Origin: a virus
Strand: one strand, 5' to 3'
IMG/VR virus record: IMGVR_UViG_3300035698_010216
Coordinates: 1 to 23,559 of that record
DNA length: 23,559 bases
Part shown: piece after piece, positions 12,677-19,444 of the stretch
Position numbering within the stretch: position 1 is the first letter of the stretch
Layout: the number at the start of each line of letters is the position of its first letter
Made by a program: the position numbers and the translations under genes
Notes under the pieces: generated by a model
Database searches by the model: none
Told to the model about the DNA's origin: nothing
What the model saw: only the letters and a program-made list of their open reading frames with translations

Positions 12677-13834
12677 TTAATTTTTTATATATTTTAAAAT
12701 GTGTTTTATTACTTCGACTGTCCAGCCATTGCCAAGTGCTTTATATCTTTGGGGGTTTGATATTCCCTCAGTATAATTGTCCGGCAATGTTTGTAGTCGT
12801 TCACATTCAATAGGTGTTAGCTTTCTAATATAGCCCTCAACTAATATGCCATGCTTATCTTGCCCGGTTAAAGTATAAAATTTATTTCCCTCTGAAAATC
12901 TTTGACCTCTTTGTCTTTGGTCAACCCTGTCGGGAGTTAAACAGCCAAATAATAAATGGTTATTTTGCTCCCATGAATTAGCAGATATAGTTGGCGACTT
13001 CTTACCATTATTTCTTAGCCCACCTTTATTATTTCCTCTTTTCTTATTGACTACCCCTAACAAATATTGTCCCATTTTGGCAGCACCACCGCCAGCCTCA
13101 CCGGTTAATGTAATAGCTTTGTCATGAATATAATAAACCCTATTTGCCTGGCTATCTTTTCTGAAATAACCAACCTTTCCCCTCTGCACTTCTTTATCTA
13201 AAATTTTTAGTGTTTTGTCAAAAGGCACAACATAGTCTTCTAAATCTTTCATTCCCATGTTGTCAAGGTTTTCGTGAATAATATCTTTTAACATTATCCC
13301 CCTGTCTTTTGGCAAATCTATAACTGGTATGTTAGTCCAATAAAGCCGTTTTCTATTTTGAGCCGAAACAATATTGCTGTTTAGAATTATTGGTTTAACG
13401 CCCAGGTGTTCGCTTATTATATCTTGAAACTCTTGCTTCATTTTTACATTTTCCAATAAAAAGTATTTTGGTTTTACTTCTTTTAATACCCGTACAAACT
13501 CAAAGAATAATGCTGATCGTGGGTCATTAAAGTTTAACTGCTTACCAGCAAAGCTAAAGCCCTGGCATGGGCTACCGCCTATAAGCAAGTCAATATCTTT
13601 AACTTCAAAAACTGGTTTATGCCCACTACCATAAAATAGGTATGGTTCTTTGTAGCTAATATTTTTAACGTCGCCAAGTTGCTTGGTGCCTGGGTAATTT
13701 CTATTTGTAATTTCAATAGCATGTTTATCTATTTCGCTGGCGTAATATTCTACGTCATAACCCAAACTATTTAGGGCTACCTGCCCGCAACTTATTCCGT
13801 CAAATAAACTCAATACTTTTATTTTCTTTTCCAT
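12677..13834 (-). CDS. DNA (cytosine-5) methyltransferase
   Basis: All key motifs of the Dcm/HaeIII-type family can be read in the 385 residues: FDGISCGQ (11-18, SAM binding), GGSPCQGFS (86-94, catalytic Cys90), LLENVKM with E128-N-V, QNRKRLYWTNI, and near the end LTPIECERLQTLPDNYT and ALGNGWTVEVI. It methylates cytosine in a short target set by the variable region (about 190-300). No restriction enzyme partner is encoded beside it, so it is probably an orphan that protects phage DNA, complementing the Mom-like protein. It is complete, and lies 11 bp upstream of ssb. Confidence 0.9.
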   Translation of the reverse strand: MEKKIKVLSLFDGISCGQVALNSLGYDVEYYASEIDKHAIEITNRNYPGTKQLGDVKNISYKEPYLFYGSGHKPVFEVKDIDLLIGGSPCQGFSFAGKQLNFNDPRSALFFEFVRVLKEVKPKYFLLENVKMKQEFQDIISEHLGVKPIILNSNIVSAQNRKRLYWTNIPVIDLPKDRGIMLKDIIHENLDNMGMKDLEDYVVPFDKTLKILDKEVQRGKVGYFRKDSQANRVYYIHDKAITLTGEAGGGAAKMGQYLLGVVNKKRGNNKGGLRNNGKKSPTISANSWEQNNHLLFGCLTPDRVDQRQRGQRFSEGNKFYTLTGQDKHGILVEGYIRKLTPIECERLQTLPDNYTEGISNPQRYKALGNGWTVEVIKHILKYIKN

Positions 13835-13840
13835 AATTAT

Positions 13841-14398
13841 TTATTCTAAAAATTCTACTTTAACCCTTATAAGCCCTAGGCTTGGTTCAGCCAGCATGCC
13901 AAAAGCATAACTGCTTAAATCTATAATTCTGCTTTTATCGGCAGGGCCATAGTCATTGACTAGGCAGGTTATAGCTTTATAAAAATATGGGTGGAATAGC
14001 CCGTCAGCTTCTAGTGGTTGCGGGTAGCTTACTTTTAATACTGACCCCCTGGGATAGTCCCTGGAAGCACACGTAGTTGCCACCTGGCTATGGCACGGCT
14101 CGTTTTCCTCTAAACAGCGTTGGTCGCTAGTTCTAAGGTCATAGTCGTACCAGCTAGCTAAACCCTCACCTGGCTCATTTTTGGGCTCCTGGGGGGCTGG
14201 TTTAGGCAATACGTCAATGCCCCAGTGGTCGCATTGTTGCTTTTGCCATTCTAGCAGGTAGAAGCTAGGGTAAATTTGAGCCTGGTTCTGCCAGTTATAA
14301 CATTCTTTTTTTTCTTGCCGGTTAGCTGAATAGCTAATAGCATGAATAAATAATGCCACAGCACCAACTATCAATACAATTTTTAAAAATGTTTTCAT
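13841..14398 (-). CDS. RlpA-like double-psi beta-barrel protein with N-terminal membrane anchor
   Basis: The 185-aa protein begins with a membrane or signal segment (about residues 5-24, LKIVLIVGAVALFIHAISYS), has a proline-rich linker (PKPAPQEPKNEPGEG), then a barrel like that of RlpA: GLASWYDYD, TCASRDYPRGSVLKV, and AITCLVNDYGPADKSRIIDL then SSYAFGML. RlpA family proteins bind or cut denuded peptidoglycan glycan strands. The NDxGP and RIIDLS motifs, including the conserved Asp pair, are kept. Extra cysteines suggest disulfides outside the cell. It lies in the early operon, away from the lysis genes. Confidence 0.72.
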   Translation of the reverse strand: MKTFLKIVLIVGAVALFIHAISYSANRQEKKECYNWQNQAQIYPSFYLLEWQKQQCDHWGIDVLPKPAPQEPKNEPGEGLASWYDYDLRTSDQRCLEENEPCHSQVATTCASRDYPRGSVLKVSYPQPLEADGLFHPYFYKAITCLVNDYGPADKSRIIDLSSYAFGMLAEPSLGLIRVKVEFLE

Positions 14399-14643
14399 TT
14401 TTGTTTTAGTAATTTTATTAAATTGAATACGCCACGTCCTTTTTGACCAGTCTTTTGGTTATAAAACTTTCCGGTGCTTGGCCAAAAATCAAACGTACCT
14501 ACTCTATAATGCCGTGAACCGGCATTTAAAACTTTTACTTCTATGCCCTTGGCTTTCAGTATGGCTAGCGAGTTCTTTTCATTGCTAGCTTTTTTTGCCT
14601 GGCTTTCCTCGTGCATTGTTTCCCACATGTCAGCATCAGACAT
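14395..14643 (-). CDS. Unknown conserved-looking phage protein, 82 aa
   Basis: A charged N-terminal half with a helix (residues about 5-34) is followed by a compact beta region: VKVLNAGSRHYRVGTFDFWP, then STGKFYNQKTGQKGRGVFNL and IKLLKQK. The pattern YRVG.FDFWP.TGKFYN...G.KGRGVFNLI resembles small proteins seen in many phages, but I cannot attach a function. It overlaps the RlpA-like gene by 4 bp (ATGA) and its start is preceded by an AT-rich AAATAT-ATG. Confidence 0.55.
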   Translation of the reverse strand: MSDADMWETMHEESQAKKASNEKNSLAILKAKGIEVKVLNAGSRHYRVGTFDFWPSTGKFYNQKTGQKGRGVFNLIKLLKQK

Positions 14644-14647
14644 ATAT

Positions 14648-14734
14648 TTATTTCGCTATTACTTGAATTATATAACCAATAATTGCTATGGCTAATAAAT
14701 CTAAATAAGAAAATCTTTTGTCTGTTATTAGCAT
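14648..14734 (-). CDS. 28-aa single-span membrane peptide
   Basis: A short frame between two longer genes codes MLITDKRFSYLDLLAIAIIG followed by YIIQVIAK: a charged start and one membrane-spanning helix. It fits with 4 bp of space on each side, which is the main support. Function unknown; tiny membrane peptides of early phage regions may alter the host membrane. Confidence 0.4.
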   Translation of the reverse strand: MLITDKRFSYLDLLAIAIIGYIIQVIAK

Positions 14735-14738
14735 ATAA

Positions 14739-15335
14739 TTATTTTACAGCTATTGTGGTTTCCTCTTTGACTACCACACCTGGAATTTCCACGCCGGCTA
14801 GGGCAACCTTTCTAACTTTTACTTCGTCGACCACCCAATACTCGTGTGGTATTTTTTCACGATCAACAATTTCCACCTTTTTAATTTTCTTTTGTTGCAC
14901 CTGGCTAGTGCCGGTGTCAACAGTTTTTTTGGTGTCGCCTAGGTCGTCTAATTTCTTTACGGCTGTTTCCTCTTTTATGGTTCCCTTTTCAGCACGCTTG
15001 GCAATTTTATCTTCTTTTTCTTGGCGTACTCTTTCAACCTCAGTCATGTAGATATTTACTTTTGACTTTAGACTTGCTTCTGCTTCATTGCAGGCTTTCT
15101 TAAACGGTAGAAATTTTGCCCTGGCATTGTTTATAATTTCCTGGGCAGGTTTGGTAAACTTTTCTTTTTCTGCTTTCACAAATTTGCCTAGCACCTTAAT
15201 ATTTTTTATAGTGTCGGCTACCTTGCTTAGGTCTTTCTCACTTTCTATTTTGGTATTTTCGACGGTTTCGTTCATACCAAAAACTTTTTTTTCGACTACG
15301 GAAATATCCATAGTAGTGTTTTCTACTTCACCCAT
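14739..15335 (-). CDS. Coiled-coil phage protein, 198 aa, unknown function
   Basis: The middle (about 30-125) is a long, lysine/glutamate-rich coiled coil, including FVKAEKEKFTKPAQEIINNA and a heptad-like MTEVERVRQEKEDKIAKR. The end is compact: IPHEYWVVDEVKVRKVALAG then VEIPGVVVKEE. This coil plus the IPxEYxxxDExKVRK..LAGxEIPG ending is a layout I associate with early phage genes near recombination functions; the role is unknown. An alternative start is the ATG eight codons downstream (MDISVVEKK). No promoter or ribosome site is clear. Confidence 0.55.
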   Translation of the reverse strand: MGEVENTTMDISVVEKKVFGMNETVENTKIESEKDLSKVADTIKNIKVLGKFVKAEKEKFTKPAQEIINNARAKFLPFKKACNEAEASLKSKVNIYMTEVERVRQEKEDKIAKRAEKGTIKEETAVKKLDDLGDTKKTVDTGTSQVQQKKIKKVEIVDREKIPHEYWVVDEVKVRKVALAGVEIPGVVVKEETTIAVK

Positions 15336-15366
15336 AATTGTGTTGGTTAAAAAAACTAATTAAATA

Positions 15367-15654
15367 CTAATTTATTTCTGTGGCTTCACTTTCAGCCATT
15401 TCATTTTTGCATATATGGTTAACTACTTCTGTGCCACTGTCGATTGACAGGTACACTAGCCAGTTTTTATTTTCGTAGAGCTTGCGGGCTTCGGTGTCGC
15501 CTATGTTGCCGTGTTCTAAAATTGCTTTTTCTAATTCCTTTGTTTCTAGCTTGGTGTCAATTTTTGCACCAATTTGCCAGTTGTGGTAGTTAGCTAATAG
15601 TTCAAGGTTTTTTCTTGACCAATCACCTGTGAAATAATTTTTTGTAGCACACAT
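15367..15654 (-). CDS. Unknown protein, 95 aa
   Basis: Second gene of the first early unit. It begins MCATKNYFTGDWSRKNLELL and is mildly acidic, with alpha/beta character and no clear motif; the C-terminus (EMAESEATEIN) is acidic and probably disordered. Two cysteines are present but no zinc pattern. The start is preceded by ATAAATTT-ATG without a Shine-Dalgarno sequence. Confidence 0.4.
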   Translation of the reverse strand: MCATKNYFTGDWSRKNLELLANYHNWQIGAKIDTKLETKELEKAILEHGNIGDTEARKLYENKNWLVYLSIDSGTEVVNHICKNEMAESEATEIN

Positions 15655-15677
15655 AAATTTATTGTTATATTACTTAA

Positions 15678-15863
15678 TTAAAACTCTATTACTTGTATTC
15701 TTTTTGTTCTTGCAAATTTTTTTACTGCGTTTAGCCTAGCCCACACACCATTTTTTAATACTGACTTACCGGTATCACTCCAAGTTAATTTGCCAACCGG
15801 CACGCCGTTTTCGTCCTCACCCTCGTGTTTGAAATTGAAACAAACTTTTTTTCTTTTACACAT
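15678..15863 (-). CDS. Unknown small basic protein, 61 aa; first gene of the early unit
   Basis: The product starts MCKRKKVCFNFKHEGEDENG and ends FARTKRIQVIEF. It is basic, probably a small beta-rich domain (VPVGKLTWSDTGKSVL). It is the first gene after early promoter copy 3; the predicted transcript start is about 34 bases ahead, so unlike the other two copies this mRNA should have a short leader, with no Shine-Dalgarno sequence. As the first early product it may act on the host, but no function can be read. Confidence 0.45.
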   Translation of the reverse strand: MCKRKKVCFNFKHEGEDENGVPVGKLTWSDTGKSVLKNGVWARLNAVKKFARTKRIQVIEF

Positions 15864-15903
15864 AAATTTTATCTTTAATTGTTAGCTAATAAGTTATACA
15901 TAT

Positions 15904-15932
15904 ATTATAATTCATTTCTAATTATTTAGCAA
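15904..15932 (-). promoter_or_regulatory. Early promoter, copy 3 (24-bp conserved core)
   Basis: TTGCTA (15932-15927), 17-bp spacer and TATAAT (15909-15904). The predicted start is near 15897, giving a leader of about 34 bases before the ATG at 15863. A perfect DnaA box TTATCCACA lies 9 bp upstream of the -35 (15950-15942). It probably drives the whole early operon. Confidence 0.78.
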
Positions 15933-15935
15933 TAC
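15912..15935 (-). repeat. 24-bp promoter-core repeat, copy 3 of 3
   Basis: Identical to 6404-6427 and 11326-11349; dyad CTAA-N4-TTAG at 15918-15929. Confidence 0.85.
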
Positions 15936-16110
15936 TCTAATTGTGGATAACTATTTATAAAAAAAACATATATTAGTAGTCTATGTCGTAATCTCTGATA
16001 ATGATAGACTGCACATTACCGCCAATCCAGTTGGGCGGATATGTGCAACTGGTTGCACTATTCAGCCAATCTAAAGCTATTTATACACTACTTATAAACA
16101 GAATTGCCAC
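15936..16110. other. Intergenic region with inverted repeats and a DnaA box; candidate origin/control region
   Basis: Within the 340 bp between the early and lysis genes no gene is credible. The part 15936-16110 has a perfect DnaA box (TGTGGATAA, 15942-15950), an AT-rich tract (about 15951-15976), and three inverted repeats: AGTCTAT/ATAGACT (15978-15984 and 16004-16010), CCGCCAA/TTGGGCGG (16020-16038), and GTGCAAC-TG-GTTGCAC (16043-16058). A DnaA box next to an AT-rich tract and dyads is the usual make-up of a replication origin, and the last dyad has the form of a repressor operator. Both roles are inferred. Confidence 0.35.
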
Positions 16111-16138
16111 AATAAAAAGAAGCGGTTTTACCCGCTTC
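16111..16138 (-). terminator. Rho-independent terminator after the lysis genes
   Basis: On the minus strand GAAGCGG (16138-16132) pairs with CCGCTTC (16125-16119) around a six-base loop, followed by TTTTTATT (16118-16111). It ends late transcription coming from the tail and lysis genes before the early promoter region. Confidence 0.8.
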
Positions 16139-16187
16139 CTTTCAACTCCTCACGAAGTAAGTAGTCAACTCCAACACACAGCCGACT
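16111..16187 (-). ncRNA. Candidate short RNA of about 77 bases
   Basis: An extended -10 (TGCTATAAT, minus strand 16202-16194) just after the holin stop predicts transcription from about 16187 to the terminator at 16111. The predicted RNA has two GGAGTTGA repeats and a small stem (CTTAC/GTGAG) before the terminator hairpin. It could instead be only the 3' end of the late mRNA. Confidence 0.3.
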
Positions 16188-16193
16188 TATTTT

Positions 16194-16202
16194 ATTATAG
16201 CA
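16194..16202 (-). promoter_or_regulatory. Extended -10 element after the holin gene
   Basis: TGCTATAAT on the minus strand matches the extended -10 consensus TGnTATAAT; the -35 position (TACCAT) is poor. The same bases form one arm of an inverted repeat TAGCAG/CTGCTA spanning the holin stop, so part of the match may have another cause. Confidence 0.35.
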
Positions 16203-16203
16203 G

Positions 16204-16476
16204 TTATTTGCCTGCTATGGTAGTCTTGCCGAATTCCCAAAGACCAACTCCGCCAAGTCCTAAAATTACGCCTACTATGCCACCAAGCACAGATAGCTGT
16301 ATGACTATTAGGCCAACCGCCAACCCGATAAGTACAGAGGTTAAAGGTAGAAATCTTGCAGGAACTCTAACAGCCTGCTTTAGCACTTCGACTAAACCAA
16401 TTACTAGGGGCAATAGCCATGCAGATTTTATCAATACTTCTTGCAGTGTAATGATGTCGATAATTTCTTTTTCCAT
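16204..16476 (-). CDS. Holin
   Basis: The 90-aa protein has three likely membrane helices: about residues 12-32 (VLIKSAWLLPLVIGLVEVL), 42-62 (FLPLTSVLIGLAVGLIVIQL) and 66-84 (GIVGVILGLGGVGLWEF). The start is charged (MEKEIID) and the end is basic and short. Size and topology fit a class I-type holin, which opens the cytoplasmic membrane at a set time so that the lytic enzyme can reach the wall. It is the last gene before the late terminator and follows the cysteine peptidase gene and a 33-aa membrane peptide. Confidence 0.65.
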   Translation of the reverse strand: MEKEIIDIITLQEVLIKSAWLLPLVIGLVEVLKQAVRVPARFLPLTSVLIGLAVGLIVIQLSVLGGIVGVILGLGGVGLWEFGKTTIAGK

Positions 16477-16488
16477 TTCTTTTTATGG

Positions 16489-16590
16489 TTAATAATTTTT
16501 TATGTTATCTCTAAGTATTAGAGCTATATAATATATTACGTAGCCGGGCATCAATAAAATAGTAATTATTTTTTGCTGCCGACTATACAT
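16489..16590 (-). CDS. 33-aa membrane peptide of the lysis module
   Basis: The start overlaps the stop of the peptidase gene as TAATG. The product MYSRQQKIITILLMPGYVIY then YIALILRDNIKNY has a basic start, one membrane helix and a charged end. It sits between the probable lysin and holin, so an accessory holin or antiholin role is possible, but this is positional inference only. Confidence 0.5.
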   Translation of the reverse strand: MYSRQQKIITILLMPGYVIYYIALILRDNIKNY

Positions 16591-17816
16591 TATTTTATTT
16601 CAGCGTATTTAATTTTTTCCCAAAGGCTCTCGGGTATAGGTACTAGGTATTCGTTCTCTACGAAATAGCCGAATAGATCACACGGTCTACCATGCAAATA
16701 TTTAAAGCCTATAATTTTGCCGGTCTTATCTCTTATAATAAGATAGGCCTGACCCTTAGCACCTTTGTTTTTTTCTACTCGAATAAACATAACCGCAGTG
16801 TTGCCAACGTCTTTTGTTTTTCGACCATTCATAAATAGCAACTGTTTCAGTGCGACTTCTTTTTTAAACTCGTCCACTACGCCAATATTTTTAGCATCAA
16901 TAATTGTGTACCAATTAAAGTACATGCCACCTTTCAAGGTTTCCTCTTGGTGACCTAGCCAGCCGTTTGTTTTGTCCCGATCATTATAACCGTCGTAGCT
17001 ATCTTTAGACCATATAGTTAACCTGCCCTGTTCTAGAGTAATTTTGCCACCAAAGTAATTACAGTGGCCACCACTCTTAGGGCTATTAGTTAACCGGAAT
17101 ATATTTTTTAAAACATTTTTAAAGGACATGCCGTTTACATAGTAGCCACCTAAACAACCAAAATTTAAAATACTAATCTGTGCAATACGTTCTAGGTTCC
17201 TGCTAGTAATTTTAGCGTAGCCTTTAGCCTGGTACTCTTTAGCTTTTTTATAAACAGTTTCGTTTTCATGCTTCCTGTTTCGAGCAAAAGCACTGTCCAT
17301 ATCCGGGTGTTGTCTACCGTCGTCTGTTTTAAAATATCTATAGCTAGGCACGTCTTCCTCTAAAGCAAACCCGTCCTTAACTGCACTGATGCAGGCCCGT
17401 ACTATGTAGGTACCATAAGCCAAGGCATACTGCCAAAATTTAAAAATAGATGAAAGATCAACCCACTTGCCGGTTTCAATAAAGTTTAGCACCTGGCCAT
17501 AAAAAGCCTTAGCCTGCCAAACGCAGTTGTCCATGCCTATCTGATTTTTACTCGGGGTTATAAAACGGCCATTCTCGGTGGCCATAATTTCCTGGGCGTA
17601 GGCAATAGACCAAGTACGTGATCTAAACTTCTTTACACCAACACGCTGTATATAAGCCATAATTACCTCTATATCGAATACAACGCCGCCCCTGACCTTA
17701 GAATAGTCTATTTGCTGTTCAGCTAGCACAGAGCCCATTATAGCCTCTGCATCGTAGTTTCTAGGGTCTTGTACGCTTTCTAGTTCCGGCACGCAGCCGT
17801 GGTTTCTATTTTTCAT
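16590..17816 (-). CDS. Papain-like (C1 family) cysteine peptidase, probable lysis or entry enzyme
   Basis: The 408-aa protein has the layout of C1A peptidases: GMDNCVWQAKAFYGQVL with candidate nucleophile Cys98 (compare QG.CVxQA), a long helical section, SGGHCNYFGG with candidate His251, and IWSKDSYDGY at 268-277 where papains have NSWG. The catalytic Asn is therefore replaced by Lys or Asp. The C-terminal 110 residues are a separate beta-rich domain (GKIIGFKYLHGRPCDLFGYF) that may bind the cell surface. It precedes the membrane peptide and holin and is the only candidate for an endolysin in the window, so it may cut wall peptides or S-layer protein. A tail-associated entry role is the alternative. 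Confidence 0.65.
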   Translation of the reverse strand: MKNRNHGCVPELESVQDPRNYDAEAIMGSVLAEQQIDYSKVRGGVVFDIEVIMAYIQRVGVKKFRSRTWSIAYAQEIMATENGRFITPSKNQIGMDNCVWQAKAFYGQVLNFIETGKWVDLSSIFKFWQYALAYGTYIVRACISAVKDGFALEEDVPSYRYFKTDDGRQHPDMDSAFARNRKHENETVYKKAKEYQAKGYAKITSRNLERIAQISILNFGCLGGYYVNGMSFKNVLKNIFRLTNSPKSGGHCNYFGGKITLEQGRLTIWSKDSYDGYNDRDKTNGWLGHQEETLKGGMYFNWYTIIDAKNIGVVDEFKKEVALKQLLFMNGRKTKDVGNTAVMFIRVEKNKGAKGQAYLIIRDKTGKIIGFKYLHGRPCDLFGYFVENEYLVPIPESLWEKIKYAEIK

Positions 17817-17918
17817 ATATGTGTTGTTAATTTTAGTAAGTAGAGGGGGGAGTGTTTATAGCACACTGTTTTGTATATGCTCTCCCCCTTTTCCCCAGCA
17901 ACGGGGGCAACTAAAGAA
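17817..17918 (-). other. Intergenic region with a long G/C-rich inverted repeat
   Basis: GGGGGAG and CTCCCCC (plus-strand arms near 17845-17852 and 17880-17887) enclose about 28 bases that include AGCA/TGCT. A second stem, CCCC/GGGG, follows at about 17892-17907. No U-tract follows on the coding strand, so this is more likely a processing or attenuation element ahead of the peptidase gene than a strong terminator. Confidence 0.35.
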
Positions 17919-18227
17919 CTATGTTTTTTTCGGTATTCGTTCGTCAATTATTGTTTCTAATTTTCCTATATGAACTGTCAAATTATTTATAGCCTGCATA
18001 TTAGATTTTATACTTTCGTCCTGGGTGTGCATGTGGTTGGTTGCCTGTTGGATAAGTTCTAAATTTTGTTTAGTAGCTGCGTCTAGTTGGCTTTTTAATA
18101 AATCCATTGCACCCTTTTGTTTTTGGTCGGCCAATTCTGATTTTGCACCCTGTTTAAAAAAGACCTTATATGCTGTCAGTAGCATAGCAGCTAGAGTGAA
18201 TACTTGTAATGCTACTGATAAGTCCAT
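17919..18227 (-). CDS. Single-span membrane protein with coiled coil, 102 aa
   Basis: An N-terminal membrane helix (about residues 5-24, VALQVFTLAAMLLTAYKVFF) is followed by a lysine-rich turn and a long amphipathic coiled coil (about 35-95, LLKSQLDAATKQNLELIQQA then KSNMQAINNLTVHIGKLETI). Similar layouts occur in small phage holin-accessory or XhlA-like lysis proteins and in envelope-spanning proteins. It lies between the fibre genes and the peptidase gene, so a lysis role is possible. No family motif was found. Confidence 0.5.
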   Translation of the reverse strand: MDLSVALQVFTLAAMLLTAYKVFFKQGAKSELADQKQKGAMDLLKSQLDAATKQNLELIQQATNHMHTQDESIKSNMQAINNLTVHIGKLETIIDERIPKKT

Positions 18228-18231
18228 GGTT

Positions 18232-18924
18232 TTATCTATAAAAATTAGCTGTACCGGCTACGCTAGTCGTACCATCGCCGGAGTGGGATAGTGTTATTGT
18301 ATTGCCACTCCAAGAAGCACTAAGCTGAGTGTGTTGTAATGACCAAGCGTTAAAATAAAGGGTCACACTTGTTGCTCCAATTTTAGCTAGCGTGACTTGG
18401 CCACCAAGACTGTAGCCACCCATACCACCACCAGTTAATTGAATTATAGCAAATCTTGCTCCGGCTGGTGCTGTGATAGCATCGGCGGTGTCTGAAACAC
18501 TGCCCATATATTCCCACTTACCTTTTTGTATTAAAATTTGTGTAGCAGAAACAGCATAGCCTACTAAAACTTCGTAGGTACCCATTGAGTGGCCTATTGT
18601 TCCGTCATCTTGTACGTAGCAAGGGTCGCCAATAGTAAGCCCTGTGAAGCCACCAACCACGCCAGTTTTTTGTACTTGTATAGGATTGCCATTTGTACTA
18701 CTACTTATAGCAAAGCCAAGAAATTCTAGCTTTGTTAGAACGTTGGCATCACACGCCATCCATTCATTCTCAGTCGCATCTATATAAACAGGTACCGGCA
18801 AAGTGGCTCCGGCTATTGTTTCGCCGGCATTTAGATCAACTATAAAACCTAAATTACGTAGCAGGTTCATTTCTGTATAACCTACTTCCTCGTCGTCTAC
18901 TTTATTTTCTGGTATTATTCCCAT
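18232..18924 (-). CDS. Probable tail-tip or fibre protein, 230 aa
   Basis: The protein is glycine/serine/threonine-rich and almost all beta. The N-terminal part (1-130: GETIAGATLPVPVYIDATEN, GGFTGLTIGDPCYVQDDGTI, YEVLVGYAVSATQILIQKG) resembles the surface repeats of tail fibres, in which GLT.G..YYv.dDG.. is common. The C-terminal 80 residues are a beta domain (ITAPAGARFAIIQLTGGGMG, LQHTQLSASWSGNTITLSHS) that may bind a receptor. It lies last in the tail module, a usual place for receptor-binding proteins. A TATAAA six bases before the ATG may be chance. Confidence 0.6.
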   Translation of the reverse strand: MGIIPENKVDDEEVGYTEMNLLRNLGFIVDLNAGETIAGATLPVPVYIDATENEWMACDANVLTKLEFLGFAISSSTNGNPIQVQKTGVVGGFTGLTIGDPCYVQDDGTIGHSMGTYEVLVGYAVSATQILIQKGKWEYMGSVSDTADAITAPAGARFAIIQLTGGGMGGYSLGGQVTLAKIGATSVTLYFNAWSLQHTQLSASWSGNTITLSHSGDGTTSVAGTANFYR

Positions 18925-18931
18925 ATATTTT

Positions 18932-19438
18932 TTATACTGGTGTGAACGTTATTACAAAGTCTAGTGTTAATTTTTGTACGGCAGTTTTTGTAATATCAAT
19001 ATTTACATGGCTAACTAAAATGCCGGTGTCTGCTCCTGCGGATCCGTCGCTAACTATGCCAGCTTCCTTGTAGGTGCCGTCTGTTTCTGTTTGAGAAAAG
19101 AAGCCAGTACCATAAAGAATATTAGCCGCACTGGTTTTAGATTGTATAGTATTTCTATAAACCTCGGTGCCTAGCGTAGTGTCGTTTTCGGTCACGACCG
19201 TAGCATTACTGCCAAGTAAGCAGTGAGTTAAAAGCATAGCGTTGTCCGGGGTGGGGTCAGCAAAGTTATTACAAACCATGCCTAAGCCAGTCAAAGGCAC
19301 CACATTATAGAAATATTTTATCTCTTTTTTTCCGGTGTTCACGTCTTCCAACGTAGCACGCCAAACACCATAAGCCCCAACCTTGTCTTTATTGACTGCA
19401 CAGTGATGCTTTAATTTGTCTAATAAGTCTTTGTCCAT
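18932..19438 (-). CDS. Probable tail fibre or baseplate protein, 168 aa
   Basis: A beta-rich protein: DKVGAYGVWRATLEDVNTGK, then KEIKYFYNVVPLTGLGMVCN near residues 37-56 and MLLTHCLLGSNATVVTENDT later. The pattern of a lead strand, NVVVPLTGL..., a gapped LLGS segment and TL.T....R..I strands is often seen in phage baseplate or tail-tip proteins that carry receptor-binding parts. It sits between the tail hub gene and the 230-aa fibre gene. The start follows an extended -10 (TGTTATAAT) by six bases, so it may also be made from its own leaderless transcript. Confidence 0.6.
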   Translation of the reverse strand: MDKDLLDKLKHHCAVNKDKVGAYGVWRATLEDVNTGKKEIKYFYNVVPLTGLGMVCNNFADPTPDNAMLLTHCLLGSNATVVTENDTTLGTEVYRNTIQSKTSAANILYGTGFFSQTETDGTYKEAGIVSDGSAGADTGILVSHVNIDITKTAVQKLTLDFVITFTPV

Positions 19439-19444
19439 ATATTT

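Noticed and set aside
12677-13834. Restriction-modification system with the cytosine methyltransferase
   Set aside because: No restriction endonuclease is encoded beside it; the neighbours are SSB and an RlpA-like protein.
15864-15902. Eight-codon leader peptide (ATG TAT AAC TTA ...) after early promoter copy 3
   Set aside because: Its ATG is only two bases from the -10, so it would lie upstream of the predicted transcript start.
6404-15935. Three 24-bp repeats as a CRISPR or transposon end
   Set aside because: They are about 5 kb apart, lie between genes or at gene starts, and hold -35 elements; no spacers or transposase are present.
16001-16492. 163-aa open frame on the plus strand
   Set aside because: It runs antiparallel over the holin gene and the terminator, has no promoter or start signal, and its protein looks like a shadow (serine/proline/threonine-rich).
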